Part shown: in pieces, positions 1-42,642 of the stretch
How the letters are laid out: the number at the start of each line of letters is the position of its first letter
Numbering within the stretch: position 1 is the stretch's first letter
DNA from: Glandiceps talaboti
Lineage: Eukaryota > Hemichordata > Enteropneusta > Spengelidae
NCBI RefSeq assembly: GCF_964340395.1
Contig: NC_135552.1
Location: forward strand, 27,874,181 to 27,938,180
Length of the DNA: 64,000 bases
Reading direction: 5' to 3'
The notes under the pieces: generated by a model
What the model was told of the DNA's origin: nothing
Seen by the model: only the letters and a program-made list of their open reading frames with translations
Databases searched by the model: none
Made by a program: the position numbers and the translations under genes

Positions 1-1782
1 CGTTTTGGTTCCCTGGAGAAATGTAACAGCCCATATGTTATCAGCGGGAAAGGCCATTTTCATATCAGTTTCTCATATGTATGTATGTGTAAACCATTCA
101 ACACCATAACAGTTTACCAAGATGATAATACTACAGATGACAGCATCATTTGTAGGTTCAAATTCAGTCAAATATTTCCTCTCCATTTCTACAATTATCC
201 CAGTAACATACTGCTCTTTTCGCTCTTTGAAATGTAATGAATACAAGATTCTTAGTCTTTTTGTGCATTCATCATTTTGAAATAGATTTGCAGAAAATGA
301 ACCTCCAATTATAGTCAATATTTTGATGGATTTGTTATGTAATCATTATGAAAGGTCAAAGAATGTTAATTTTGTGTTCAATCATGTTGATTTCACTTAG
401 ATTGCAATCATTTATTGGCTGAATATATCAAATGTCCAAACTACTGTTATGTAAATTTCAAGTAACTGTTACCATAATCAAAATGAATTTCTCCCATAAA
501 GTGTTTCTGTGGTTGCAATTATGTCACTCAAAATGTACAGTGGAAGACATATTTCACTACTGTGTTGATTTCGGTTCTTGTGAAATATCCAGAAATGGGG
601 CCTCTCTCTGCCATGTTGAATTATAATCACGTACTGATGGCATGTTATCCCACCACTTCATAATGAGTAATTCTGTCAATGCTGTCTCATTATTGGACTA
701 TACTTAGTGCTCCATTTACATGAAATGGGGACACAGTCACTGAATGATACATGAAATATCACTCTTTACAAATAAACAGTCTCAAAAGGACCTACTGAGA
801 AACAATGTGTATGATAAGCTACTGTAATATTGGAATCTCAAAAAAAACACTGAAGACAATTTTTCCAGAATTTGAATTGAACGTTGGTCCTTCCAGATGA
901 AATGAAGATATGAAATAATTGTAAATAAATTTTTGTTTGTATGGAAACATTTGGGCTTGAAAGTGACAGAAGTTTGAAAATGTTATTTTCAGCTAATTTT
1001 AATTATTACAAACTAGAAATGTTCATACCTTGGAGTAAGTAAAGTGGCAGTGTTGTTACTGAGAATGTCATTAGAACAACCTTCATATTATCAAGGGACT
1101 ATGAAATGGTAAAACTTACATTGTTGAAATCTATCTAGGGGTTTCTGTTAATGGGTATCATCAAAGATGCAAAAACTAGACGATGAAATATTAATTTATG
1201 ATCCATAAAGTATGCAAAAAGGAAGCGCATGTTGTGAAATTATCAATATGCCATACTTTTGTCAACTAAATAATACTAAACTACTGTCTCAGAGATTTCC
1301 AGTTTTCTGTAGAGTAGTCATAATAAGATTTATACAAATTACTTGAAGCAATTTGCAAAGTCTTGTCATAATTTTGAAAGGAAAGACAACATTTTCACAT
1401 TTGAAATAGAAAGAAACCCACAGGGTTGCACCAAGCTTTCACAGAGAAACATAAAGCTGGTAGTTATTGTACAGAAGTATTTTTCTAGGGCAGTGCAAAA
1501 TTATAAAATATGTTCTGAGCCATTAGTGACAAATACTAATATAATTTCTAATGATTTAACTCATTAATTATTATTGACATAATATCTAGGCATCAAAATT
1601 GTTAAATCAGTATAATAATTTTAGAATACTTGATATTTGGAATGTGTGAAATGTTAACCTTTGAAACTGAATGTATAACTGATATAAGGCTACTGAAATT
1701 GATTTTGATGGAACTGTTTTAAAAATTATGGAGAGATACAAAATGGATAAGGTATCGAATCTGAAACAAAAATTTGTTTGAA

Positions 1783-1923
1783 ATACATACATACATACAT
1801 ACATACATACATACATACATACATACATACATACATACATACATACATACATACATACATACATACATACATACATACATACATACATACATACATACAT
1901 ACATACATACATACATACATACA
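1783..1923. repeat. (ACAT)n microsatellite, about 35 copies
   Basis: This is a nearly perfect tetranucleotide array. The apparent ORFs of repeated YVCM or THTYIH residues through it are artefacts of the repeat. Confidence 0.98.
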
Positions 1924-2487
1924 CTGAATGGCAAAATTTGTACAAATTTTGAGTCGAGTTTTTATTATGCAGTGTGAGAAATTCAAAGGGAAAACTAGAT
2001 GATATATGTACAAAGCTGTCATCTTTCACTGTGTTAAATTACATCAATTATAAAACTAGATTATCTGCTAGGGTCAACCAATCCAGGTAGCCTGTCTTCT
2101 ATTAATGAGATACAATCCTATCCCATAGCGCCAAACTGATAGGAATTTAATGTGTTATGTTTCATGTCATATGATATTTTCACAGTTGACAGCAGCTTAC
2201 ACTCTACCTTTTGGATGGCGTGTTTATCTATCCTGCAGTCACCCAAATAGACAGTCAGTCAGACTGTCTATTGTAGAATATTTAATATGCATTGATGATT
2301 CAATATCTAATCTTTCATACTTGGAATGAATATTTCATAGTACCAACGCTTTGCTCTCTCACTCTCATTAATATTTGATCAACGTTTAGTTTGAGCTCTC
2401 ATGTCTATGTGTTTCATTTGCAAGACTTTTTCTATAAAACCTGATGTTCTTCCTAGAATTTGTTCTCAAGAGGGTTGAGTGGCATGC

Positions 2488-2654
2488 CTCCACTCTAGTA
2501 TTTGCCACTAGGAGACCAGGAAGGGTTGTATCAAGGGTCAGACCTCCACTCTAGTATTTGTCACTAGGAGACCAGGAAGGGTTGTATCAAGGGTCAGGCC
2601 TCCACTCTAGTATTTGCCACTAGAAGACCAGGAATAGGTGTATCAAGGGTCAGA
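2488..2654. repeat. 56-bp tandem repeat, 3 copies
   Basis: Copies start at 2488, 2544 and 2600. Each begins ctccactctagtatttg and ends gtatcaagggtcag. They differ at only a few positions. Confidence 0.92.
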
Positions 2655-3786
2655 GTCCAATATACATGTAGATAGCAGTGAACTAGTTTAAGCATTTTTC
2701 CATTTTATCAAGCTGGTGCTCAGAAGTGATAGTGGTCTCGGCACCCTTATTACCCATTTCAAGGAGAACATCAAGTCTTAGCATCAATATTATATATTGT
2801 ATAACTAGTTTACTGAAATACTGCAAAACTTAGGATGATAGCTCACAGTCACAGTTATTAGCATGATGGCAATCAGTAATCAAAGTTCAAAATTTACCCA
2901 TGGGTGTTTACCACAATGTTTGTCCAACCTCATCAATTTCAAATACAATTCTACAATGTCCAATAATGTGTATTCTGTTATTAAACGTGTTCAAGGCCAA
3001 TGTTGAGGGCTGGTAGATCTCTTTCTTTATAAGCATGTACATCATTTTGGCTCCCAAAGAGGGGCTTATGATTTGTCATTCTTACGATGAATTGTTCATA
3101 CACAAAAAGGACTTGTGACAACTGGTATACTAAATGTCAAAAAAGACTACTAGAACCTTGTAATACACACTGTCTTCAATTCACACAAATATTAGGTAAT
3201 ATCAATGTGAAGATTTTGTTCATTTCCTAGCTTTACAGTATTACAAACCAGTTCTATTTTATATTATTTTCACAAAAGATGGTCAGAGTACAGTGAATAT
3301 TATATTGAATAGTAGCTAAAGTTTAATTAACTACATCTACAACTGCATACAAAGATACCAATCTGATTAAATTCTGATGTAGGATTAGATCTTTATTTAC
3401 CTTGATTTCTGCATTGTTGCTTGTTTTCAATTTTGTTGTTCTGAGAGTGATTGCCTTGTAAGGAAGAACCACCAATATACACACAACATATAACATATAA
3501 CATAGGTATTAGCCATAAATCCTACATCAGATTTTAGTTACATTGACAACTATACATTCTTTAATTTATTAACAATTGACAACTATGATATGTCCAATAT
3601 AAAATATAAGAAGATGATTTAGATTTATCGTTCTATGATATTGATGGCAAATTTAGAATCTCACTCTTACATACAATGTATGATGATACAGTATTGTTTA
3701 TTTATGCATACATAATTATGTTGACACTTCACATTGACTGGCATGTGTCAATCATTCATTCTTTTGTCTTTTTCATATCTTCACAG

Positions 3787-33269
<29,483 letters not shown>

Positions 33270-34348
33270 ATTAATCGGACATTTAGAGTTAACTTAAAAA
33301 AAGAGGAAGTCTCTGAGACGGAGATTTTGCAACATGTTCATCATCTACTCATTGCATTGCATTAACTTTACAACTTCAGATCCACTGTGTATCACAAAAA
33401 AAAGGTAGTATCCATAGAGAGAGAAAGCTCAATTTACAAGAAGAGAAGTTATCCTAAGGAGTCTTTTCAAGAAGTGGGAGACTATATCTGAATAAAAACA
33501 GTTGATGGTTTTGAGTTTTACCTTTCAATTTTGTTCTATCATCGGTATAAAAGAATCATATAAAGATTACTTTCAAGTGTTGTTTCTATCAAAGGAACGC
33601 CGGTTATGAAGACTCTGTTACTTCATGCTGAATTTGTCAGATGTTTAAACATTTATCAGTGGTTTATCAACAAAGTGTGAAAACAAAATGATCTGTGAGT
33701 TAGTTGTAAAAGGGTCCATATATGTAGTCGTTGAAAAGTAAATGCACTAGAGATGATACTCGTCTAGTTCATGCACAGTTCCGCACAGTAATTTTTTGTG
33801 TGTCACGCCCCAAGAGACTTCAGCGTTCTTCAGATAAAATTGTACAGGTATTATCCCTAGCTTTTATTTTGTTGGATTTTAAGGCCTGTGCAAGGCAAGG
33901 CAAAGAACAAAGTTTAAGTTCTCTTCTAATATTCTATGCCATTTTTGTTTTCACTTATTCTTCCCTTGTGTAAATGATTTCCTATTATTGATACGTAGAA
34001 AACTTTATCAGAATTGATTAAAAAACGCTATAATTTTTTGTTTCCTCATGTTTTTTTCTTTGAAGAGAAGAAAAGCATTTACAGTTCATCACTACAAGCT
34101 AAGGAAGTGGCCATCTTATTTTTAAAAAAAAAAAGAATTTGATGTTTAGTGTTAACTGCTAGTGCAAATTTAAAAAGGCGGTGCTCTTTTCCCTGCATTT
34201 TTCTTCTTTTAATACTGCACTTGTACATTTTTCATATGAATTTTCATGTGTTTTCTTGCGTACCGCCAAGTTGAATAATTGGTAAGTTAAATTACTGAGA
34301 AAGCGACGTAATCAAATAGAGGGTTCTAAAAAGTCGCTTCAGGATAAA

Positions 34349-34366
34349 GGAGGGGAGGGGAGGGGG
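34349..34366 (+). other. KIF5: G-quadruplex-prone stretch in the KIF5 3' UTR
   Basis: GG, GGGG, GGGG and GGGGG are separated by single A bases on the sense strand, so the RNA itself carries the motif. Confidence 0.5.
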
Positions 34367-35675
34367 AAAAAGTTGCATATGAATACATAATATGCATTTT
34401 ATGAAAAACAGCACTTTGCCATTGCATGTGGTGTGTCCATAGTTTTTCACTTGGTCATATTGTACATTTGAGAGTTGACTGTCGTAGTGAATTTAGTACA
34501 CCGTTCAGTCCAGAGAACATTTGTTGATTTCAAGAGAGTGTGGTACTTTAAATGCGAAGACATAATAATCTTCCTGTACGTATCCTGACCTAGCTTCCAA
34601 TAATACTGGTTAAGGGCCCTGTTTGCAAAAAAGCTGATGATGTAAGGAATAAAAGAAGGGGCCCTGGACTATGTGTAAAGTAAAGAAAGGTGAATATTTG
34701 AACTTGTCATGTAGATATCCTATTATATCTGTCTCTGCCACAAATGAAATAATAAATACTTTTGTCATGTTATTCACATTTTACAAACAGTTTAATGAAC
34801 TGCAGAGCCTTTGTGTTTAGACATGATCTCAGTAGAAAGATGAAAACAAAAACCCATCCATTTTAATTGTGACTTAGTGCAGTGAATTTTTGCAAACTTG
34901 TAGACCACTATTACAGGACAGAACCAACAGTCATAGTATCGCATTCTAATTTATTGCCCAATTTACAAATGACAGAATGCAGTAGGCAGAGCTTATATCA
35001 CTAGATCAAATTAGAACTCTACAAAGAATTGGTTTTTAGATATTTTGTGTGACATGATGATCCCTTTTGTTCACTGTACTGCACCAAGAGAACTCAAGAT
35101 GTTTTCACTTTCCATGTCAGTGTATGAGTGTTATGCAACTGGGTTGCCTGTTTGTTTTTCAGAAGAAACCAATGTGAGGGGGGGGGGGGCGGGAGAATCA
35201 GCATGAAAGAGTGAGAGACAAATTGTAACTATCACATCTCTTTGTGACAATAAAATAAAATTTGTTGTAGAAATGATTTGCAATGAAAATAATGTGGACC
35301 CACTGCCATATGTTCATATGTCCATTTGTCCTGTAGTTTAGAATCTGTCACATTTAATAGAGTGGAAATTTTCCATTGTGATGTCAACCATACAACAAAA
35401 AAGTCAGTAAATGTGGCCTCTGGGGGTCACACACCTATATTTTGATCACACCTTAGTAACCATGTCAATCGCCTGTTTTACTGTGTGTATGGAAGAGAAC
35501 CAAATGTAGTTGAATTCGTGAATGCCTGCCTGCTGACGACTTTCTAGCGTTGTCTAATCTTTAAGTACAGTCTGGTTCAGTATATCGCTGCTAACTGTCT
35601 TCATTGTAGAGTATTATCATTACTGTATCAAAAAATGTCTGTGTACTGTAATGTGGTCTAATACAAAGTGCTTCA

Positions 35676-35681
35676 AATAAA
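35676..35681 (+). terminator. KIF5: Probable distal KIF5 polyadenylation signal AATAAA
   Basis: This is a canonical hexamer about 2.4 kb after the kinesin stop codon, with T/G-rich sequence 20-50 bases downstream. Proximal hexamers at 34751 and 35249 could give shorter transcripts. Confidence 0.5.
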
Positions 35682-36206
35682 ATATTATAAGTATAATATT
35701 TGCAGTGGTTATGTATTTCTTTGTGTAAGTGATGGGTACTACTACTCTGGCAGTCGAGGTCTCACTTTACTAAGTTAGACACAAACTAAAATGTGTTGCA
35801 ACTTGTTGATGTAAGTTATTGAATGGATTGCTATTGTACTCATGGCCGGGTGACATTTCTTTTGAAGTGTACATTTTGGGTACTCCCATTGTTTACACTA
35901 TCTTGATTACAGGGTGATTAGATTCGCACACCAAAGGTACCACTAACACCCACTTGTGTAATCTACCACATTGAGCAATAATTCTTTAGTTTGATAAACT
36001 GAGGCTTCGATTGCTAGAGTATTATCGAAGGAAGTGTGAAAATTGAAATTCTCAGAAATTTAAGTCAATCAACCTTCCTCAAAGCAAAGGACAGGTTTCT
36101 TTCAGAGTTCATCCAATTTATTTTGAACTGTTCTGAAATAATGATTCCATATATGCTGAACCACACATACTTGACATGCATGAATGGTTTATGTCGTAAC
36201 CCAGAG

Positions 36207-36405
<199 letters not shown>

Positions 36406-39049
36406 CCTCTCATTCTCTCGCTCGGAATTGGAGTTGAAAAAAAATTGAATTTCCATTCACACAAAGAGTACCATCCCATAAAACTTTCATTCTGTATTAA
36501 GAAGATACATTCACTTTACTTTGACCTGTGTGGATTCAGGAACTTCATGTCGAACCCTGTTCACTATATTAGATTATGAATATCAGACTGCATATGTTTT
36601 ACCTATTGAACTCGCATATCTTGAATATTAATAATAATAATAATACCATTTGGGTTTTTTCTCATTTGTCACCGTTGGCTGCGCTGTCGCTTAACATTAA
36701 CACTGAAGCGCAGTCTAGATCTGAACCTGCTATACGAATTTGTCCTTTACTTCCATCTAAGTCTGCTTTGTGCACTGCCTCTGGTGTATGTTTTTAGTTT
36801 TAATGTCTTGGCATATTTTCATTCAAGATATAATGTGCGATTTGCAACAAGATTTACATATGTAATATCTCAAGAAGGTCACTATACGAAGTCGAACTGT
36901 AACACCACCCAGGAAATGCCCTGCATGTCATTCTTTAATATGGAGATTCTTCTTGGTGGTTATACCAAACATACACATAAATGCCAAATTACAAAACAAA
37001 CTGTCGAGACCAATATCTTGCTTAATATGATATACTTTTTAAAATAAATATAAAGATTAAGTAATATTAGGACATATACATTCTGTGTTTAATGCTTGCT
37101 TTCCTTGATTTTCGAAATGAATCAGGAAGGTCATCTCCAGTCATAAAGTAATTAAATGAATCTTGAGGTTTGTTTTGAAGACAGTAATGGGACACAATGA
37201 ATGGAGATAAAATGTCACTAGATCGTAAACTAATCAGCAGAATATCCACACCAGAATATAATAATGTAATATGGCTTATTACATTATGGCATTTGGCATT
37301 ACCAATGTGAAACGATCTCTTAAACTGCTTCACTTGGTAAATAAAGTAACAAACAGAATGACATAAGATCAAAATACAGTTTGTGGAATTAGCGTTGGTG
37401 TAGATCAAACATCACTGAACAACACCTCTGGATTTAATCTGTCCCTATAGTTATGCCAGAGGGTTCTGTTGAGTCAGCAAACACCGTTGCTATGGCAGCA
37501 TTATCAATGTCATCTCAAATATCCTGAAAACAATGACAATATAATAGTTGGTAGATTAAATAAGTACTAGTATTACATGTTTGGTCAACCATGTGTCTAC
37601 TGTAATATTGACCGTACATCATAGGACTCTAAACAGCAAAACAGAACAATGCAGAATGATGGGTAAACAAGACAAAAGCTTAAGGTGGAACTGATTAGAG
37701 GTGTTAATTTCCTAGTAAGCAAAACTGAGGAATGAACCCAACTGAGATCATCTGACATTGTCGATGATATCACCTTCATGAATATAACACGTACACAGTC
37801 ATCAATATATCAAAGAAATACATAAATAGATTTGAAATGTAATCTTATATAATATTTTATTACTTCTACTGTAAAGCCCAGTGTCACAAAGTGGTGACGT
37901 GTTTTGTGAAAGTATGGTAACCTGGACATTGACTTAGGATTGACCCAAAGACAAATCATTTCTAAATCAGTGAGGTTTACTTTGTATGTAAATTAATTGG
38001 TATTGAATTATCATGTTATAGTACTACCAGCTGGCTGTTACGTTAAATGCAAATTAGGTAAACAGAGAATTAACATGTTCAATTGGCGTATGGCTGGATG
38101 TTGAGGTAAACATGTCCAGTATGCACTTTCGTAGTAGGCAAGACCTAGCACAGTTACAGCACAGCGATGTGGACATTTTAGCTGACGGATCGCAAAACAT
38201 TTTTATCCTGAACTCGCCATATATGTTTAGTCTGAAGTTTCTTTCTTTTCATTTAACTCGTTTCTTCCAATCACATTCACTCCTGTGTTTCTGCCAATCA
38301 GATTCATATTCACTGTCAATGTGCGTAGTCAGTCATTATCTGAAACCAAACCAGTAACATGTGTCAGAACCCCAAGTTTGCACACTGTGTCATGATAAAT
38401 GGAGTAATACTTATAGGCATGATCTGGGCATGTTCTTGTAATAATATTTACAGCCACAGTGCACTGAAACAGGTAGTTTTGAGGAGTGACCCAAGTCTGG
38501 GCACTCTAAGAACAATTTTATCCAGACTGGAATTGAAGTGAAAAGTAACACGTTTCCAAAGTGTTCCTATCCTGATCTCTCCACAGAATGCATATATGGT
38601 AAATGGCTGTTGCCTGACATCAGCATGGTTTGGGGTTTATAGTACTATGTTCATCACTATCATCTTCAAAAGTGCTTGTTGTAGACTTGCTAATGGTTTT
38701 GGAAGAGAAGAGTGAACTGTGTGCACTCTTGGACAATATCAACTTTGACTGAAAATGGTTAGACTTGGCACTGTATTGCCAAATGAACATTTTTGTTTCA
38801 GTATCTGGTTGAGCACTATCAGTGAATAGGTCAGCAACCGTAAGTCAAACAAGTTTGTATGCATCAAATTATATTGCGTTGTACTTGTAATTTGCATTGT
38901 CTATGTGTGAAGTCAATACTTTGCGTTGAATACTCTGAGTTAGACTGCAATGCATTTGTGTGGGGGGGGGGGTGTCCCCCTCCAGCAGTTGAAACTTTTT
39001 GAAATTTTTGGACCAATTTACGAAAATACCCCTTGCCCACCATCTAAAT

Positions 39050-39215
39050 TGTCAGGTCAGGTAAGGCAAGAGTCAACTAAAGGTAGGGCAAGCGCAAGTA
39101 GATTCAAGTAAAGGTAGGTCAAGTGCAAGTGAATTCAAGTAAAGGTAAGTCAAGGTCAGGTAAGTAAGCTCATGTAAAGATCAAGAGTCAAGTTGAGCCG
39201 TGTCAAATCAAGAGT
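39050..39215. repeat. Degenerate short tandem repeat (TCAAGTAAAGGTAgg-like)
   Basis: Recurring tcaagtaaaggta, ggtcaagtgcaagt and gtcaggtaag words with variable spacing. An echo tcaagtcaagtcaagt lies at about 39326. Confidence 0.7.
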
Positions 39216-39861
39216 TAAGTCATGAGTTGAATGAGTTAATTCTGCATATATTGATTATTACTAGCTATTTTGTACTTGTTTCCAACTACAAGAGTTTGAA
39301 CTACAGTATCCTAAAATTGTCATATCAAGTCAAGTCAAGTGATTGGAAAGACGATTATATAAAAAAACCAATCCACTTGGATTCTAAACTAGAGCGATAG
39401 TATTCTAATTATCTAAGTTGTTATTTCTTCAAAAACTAATACCGAGGGGTAATCTACATTTTGAGGTTGAGAGTTTTAGTCTGCATGTTGAACAGTAGTT
39501 GCATACAATATTAATCATTTTCTGACATGTAGAACGAATTAGTGCTATAAAAGAACCGTCTTCTATACTACTAGTTAGTACATGGTTTGGTGTAATAATC
39601 TCTCAGAAGGTAATTAGATATAAAGCAACTTGTTCCTATAACCGTTACCATGGTAATTATAAGATTAGGGGGTGTTTTAATTTAGATAAGAGGAGAAGAA
39701 TGGACAAGATGTCTTTATTTAGTCAATAAAGAGAGTAAATATAGCTGAAAGAAAAGTAGCCATGGAAAGAAGGAAAACTAGTCATATCACTGCTAAAATC
39801 AGTCAATATCACACAACAATGTATTTTATTTAACCACAAAACATATGCAAAAATTATCAAT

Positions 39862-39893
39862 CAAGCAATCAATCGATCGATCGATCAATCAAT
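39862..39893. repeat. AATC/GATC short tandem repeat
   Basis: caatcaatcgatcgatcgat followed by caatcaatt; self-complementary in its centre. Confidence 0.8.
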
Positions 39894-40378
39894 TACATGC
39901 CTACTGATCCATGTGGGCCAGGGAAGCGTAAGCATATTTGTCAATTATGTTGCTTCGAATTAACACATTAACTCCATAGTAAACAAAGAACTAAAAAAAA
40001 CTGTGAGTTTTATTGTTCATTCTTAGCACTGTTATTGGTATGTATTCAGAATGATACAAATTCATTCGTACACTCAAGAGAACGTCCCCCTGTGACCACA
40101 AGTTGCCTGAGTTTTCAAGTTGTGATCATAATCACTTTTATTCTTTGTAAGGTATAGCGCCCTCAACCAACTCATCCACTTTCTTTTCCAGTCAAATCAA
40201 ACTACATATGTACACGTGTGCATCAGTATACATGTACATGTATTCAATTTAAAGATGCTCTTTCCGTGAAGAGGTATGGCACGACGGAGTTGTTGTTAAC
40301 TTAAAATGTACAAGAATATAGGAGACTGATAAAATATAAAATGATAGGTGATAGCCGAAAACTTGCTCATACATTGAC

Positions 40379-40843
40379 AGGGGAACACCACTCTAGAAAA
40401 TAAAGGCATTTTAGTAAAGTGTTGGTTCTGGATCGAGTCATTTAATAATTTTACAGCACATGAATTTCGTGCAATTGCCAAAAAACCCCACATTGAAATT
40501 TGTTTCATACTCATTGTTCTGTGACTGTCTTAGTAGTGGTTTTATGTTGCATCATGGGAGTCATGCATATGTATAAGATGAACAATATATATTCACGACT
40601 CCTAAGTGCTTATAACCTTCATGCAGAGTCATGAATATGTATTGTTCATCTAACACATATACATGTCCGCTAACTCCCATGGGGCATGGCTGGACCACCT
40701 CTAGGACAATGAATGTGAAGCCAGTTTCAATTTTGAGTTTATTGGCAACTGCTTGAAATTTATTTGATATGGAATTAAGAAATGACTCTCCAGAACCCAA
40801 TGTTTTCGAAAATGCCCTTACTTCCAGATGTAGCGTTCCAGAC
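40379..40843. mobile_element. Large foldback: two inverted copies of a ~220-bp repeat
   Basis: The left arm (about 40379-40601) and right arm (about 40626-40843) are reverse complements along their whole length with scattered differences. Paired blocks include aggcatttt, gttctgg..gagtcattt, aattgccaa, cattgaaa, ctcattgt, catgggagt and agatgaacaat.atattca.gactc. The loop is about 24 bases. A solo copy of the same sequence lies at 25369-25585, so this is a repeat family and not a chance hairpin. No ORF. Confidence 0.6.
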
Positions 40844-40887
40844 ATGATGGAGGGAGGGGTGAAATGTCTGACTGGTATATATCAGGG

Positions 40888-40962
40888 GTGTGCGTGTGCG
40901 TGTGCGTGTGCGTGTGCGTGTGCGTGTGCGTGTGCGTGTGCGTGTGCGTGTGCGTGTGCGTA
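40888..40962. repeat. (TGTGCG)n hexanucleotide repeat, about 12 copies
   Basis: Perfect alternating purine-pyrimidine array, just outside the right arm of the foldback. Confidence 0.97.
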
Positions 40963-41468
40963 TGTATGTCTAACCACTCCTATTGGTGATGTCCCAAACA
41001 GGAAATTAACTGTCTACATTGCCAACTGATGTGGTGTACTTTGTCAAACACACACAATTGAATCTAATCCGGAAACCCTAAGTCATGGCGCTGATAAATT
41101 TCACCTCAAACCCAAAGAATGGCGTCGTCTAAAAATAGTCTATACAATTATAAGATTAATCCAGTCATCTCATACACAGTCTTTCTGATTTGTCGTAACA
41201 CCTTTATTGTCCGTTTACGATCTGTGTCTACTTTCTGGGATTGCCAGATTATAGAATCTTTTCTGTATTCATCCAGTAAACGTCTACATTTCAGATTATA
41301 GGACTTCAAACGTTGGCTTTGGCTTGGAATGATATAATGAAGTAGATAAAGCTGTCATCGTGCAAGATTTGTTATTTTATTTGAAACTGTCAGTAAGCTT
41401 ACCAGTGCAGTGGCCTCTTTGAAAGGGTTGCATTTATTTATGCACATGATGACAACGAAAGACAGACA

Positions 41469-41569
41469 GACATACATACATACATACATACATACATACA
41501 TACATACATACATACATACATACATACATACATACATACATACATACATACATACATACATACATACAG
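41469..41569. repeat. (ACAT)n microsatellite
   Basis: About 25 perfect units after a short gacagacagacatac leader. Confidence 0.98.
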
Positions 41570-41589
41570 ACTATTATGTACATGCGCTT

Positions 41590-41591
41590 CT

Positions 41592-41655
<64 letters not shown>
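41590..41655. repeat. (CT)n microsatellite
   Basis: About 30 CT units, 20 bases after the ACAT array, forming a compound locus. Confidence 0.97.
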
Positions 41656-41657
<2 letters not shown>

Positions 41658-42642
41658 GTTTTTGTCTTTCGTTATCTCAATTTCTCTATATTGTCGTCAA
41701 CCCCACACGATGACAAAGTTCCTGTTATCCCAGAAAATACACAATAGATCAGCATGCTATCTTGTCATTGCTGAAAATTCACTTTTAATTTTAGAAGACT
41801 CAAGTCTTGCCGAGGCGGGTGTACTGTACATGTAGTATTCTGTTTGTGTAGACCACACAGCTAGACTGCTTTCAAACCGTACTCGGTACAAACAAAGTCA
41901 GCGTATGTCTACTATACGTCCTTTTTGACAAGTGGCTTCCACTATCCTGTGAGGACTGCCTGACTATTCTCAAAGTTAAGTAGTAAATAATAAATAAAAA
42001 ATATAAATAAATAAATTCATGGTGGATGAAGACATGAAGTACGTGGAAAATATTCTACTTTAATTGCATTCAAGAATGGGACCTTTCCCCTCTTGGACTA
42101 TGGGAAACCAGTCACGCCAAAAAGACCGCTGAACGAAACATTGGCCAATGATGATGTGAGAGGTAGTCACTTGAATAGTAAAGCATTGGTCAATGGTGTA
42201 TTATTTGACAGTCATGATGACAAAACACTTTATTTTTTTAAGAACTTTATTAACAAAAACAACGAATTAGTCGCCAAATATAATACAAACAGTATTTAAA
42301 ATTACGGACAATGCAAAAAAGAGAATTTAAATTATTGATGGCCGGTGTTAAACCTGGCCTGAATACTGAAGGACGCCACCACGAGTCCAACTTCCTTACC
42401 TAAATCCCTTTTTTCTACTTTATCCACCCCTCCCCAACACAAAGAGCAGAAAAGGTGTCAACTGAACGGTTAGGGAACTACTCATCGAAAGACATGTTAA
42501 TCGATATCAAATTCTTCACTAAAAAAGAAAGAATATAGATTTACATCGCTAGAGGAAAGTAACCCAGTCACTTAGAGATTAAACAAAGTCGTTGCCATGC
42601 TTTCACAGGATTAGAGTTGTTGTCGTTTGATAAAAAATCTCT

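Larger units (their letters stand above)
1..3786 (+). other. Kinesin intron, 3' part; no exon seen
   Basis: This sequence precedes an exon that starts at a splice acceptor. It should therefore be the 3' part of the intron that follows the N-terminal exon(s). I looked for the motor start (a KVVCRxRPLN-like stretch) on the + strand and did not find it. The stretch holds an ATAC microsatellite, a 56-bp tandem repeat and a 9-bp perfect inverted repeat at 2248-2270. Otherwise it is AT-rich unique-looking DNA. Confidence 0.6.
33270..35700 (+). other. KIF5: KIF5 3' UTR (inferred extent)
   Basis: No further ORF fits the gene after the stop. AATAAA signals occur at 33491, 34648, 34751, 35249/35254 and 35676. 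The last is followed by GT-rich sequence (tgtttt/tgtgtaagtg-like), a typical cleavage context, so I end the UTR near 35700. It carries a G-rich stretch at 34349-34366 and a run of ten or more G near 35186. A short GAAGAG/AAAAAA-rich segment lies around 34060-34135. Confidence 0.6.

Noticed and set aside
1-3786. Search for the missing N-terminal kinesin exon
   Set aside because: No stretch encodes the expected motor start. The few open segments do not resemble it and lack matching donors. The exon is most likely upstream of the window.
42093-42299. 68-codon + strand ORF with protein-like composition (MDYGKPVTPKRPLNETLAND)
   Set aside because: No family recognised, short, and with no partner exon. 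Conservation would be needed to accept it.
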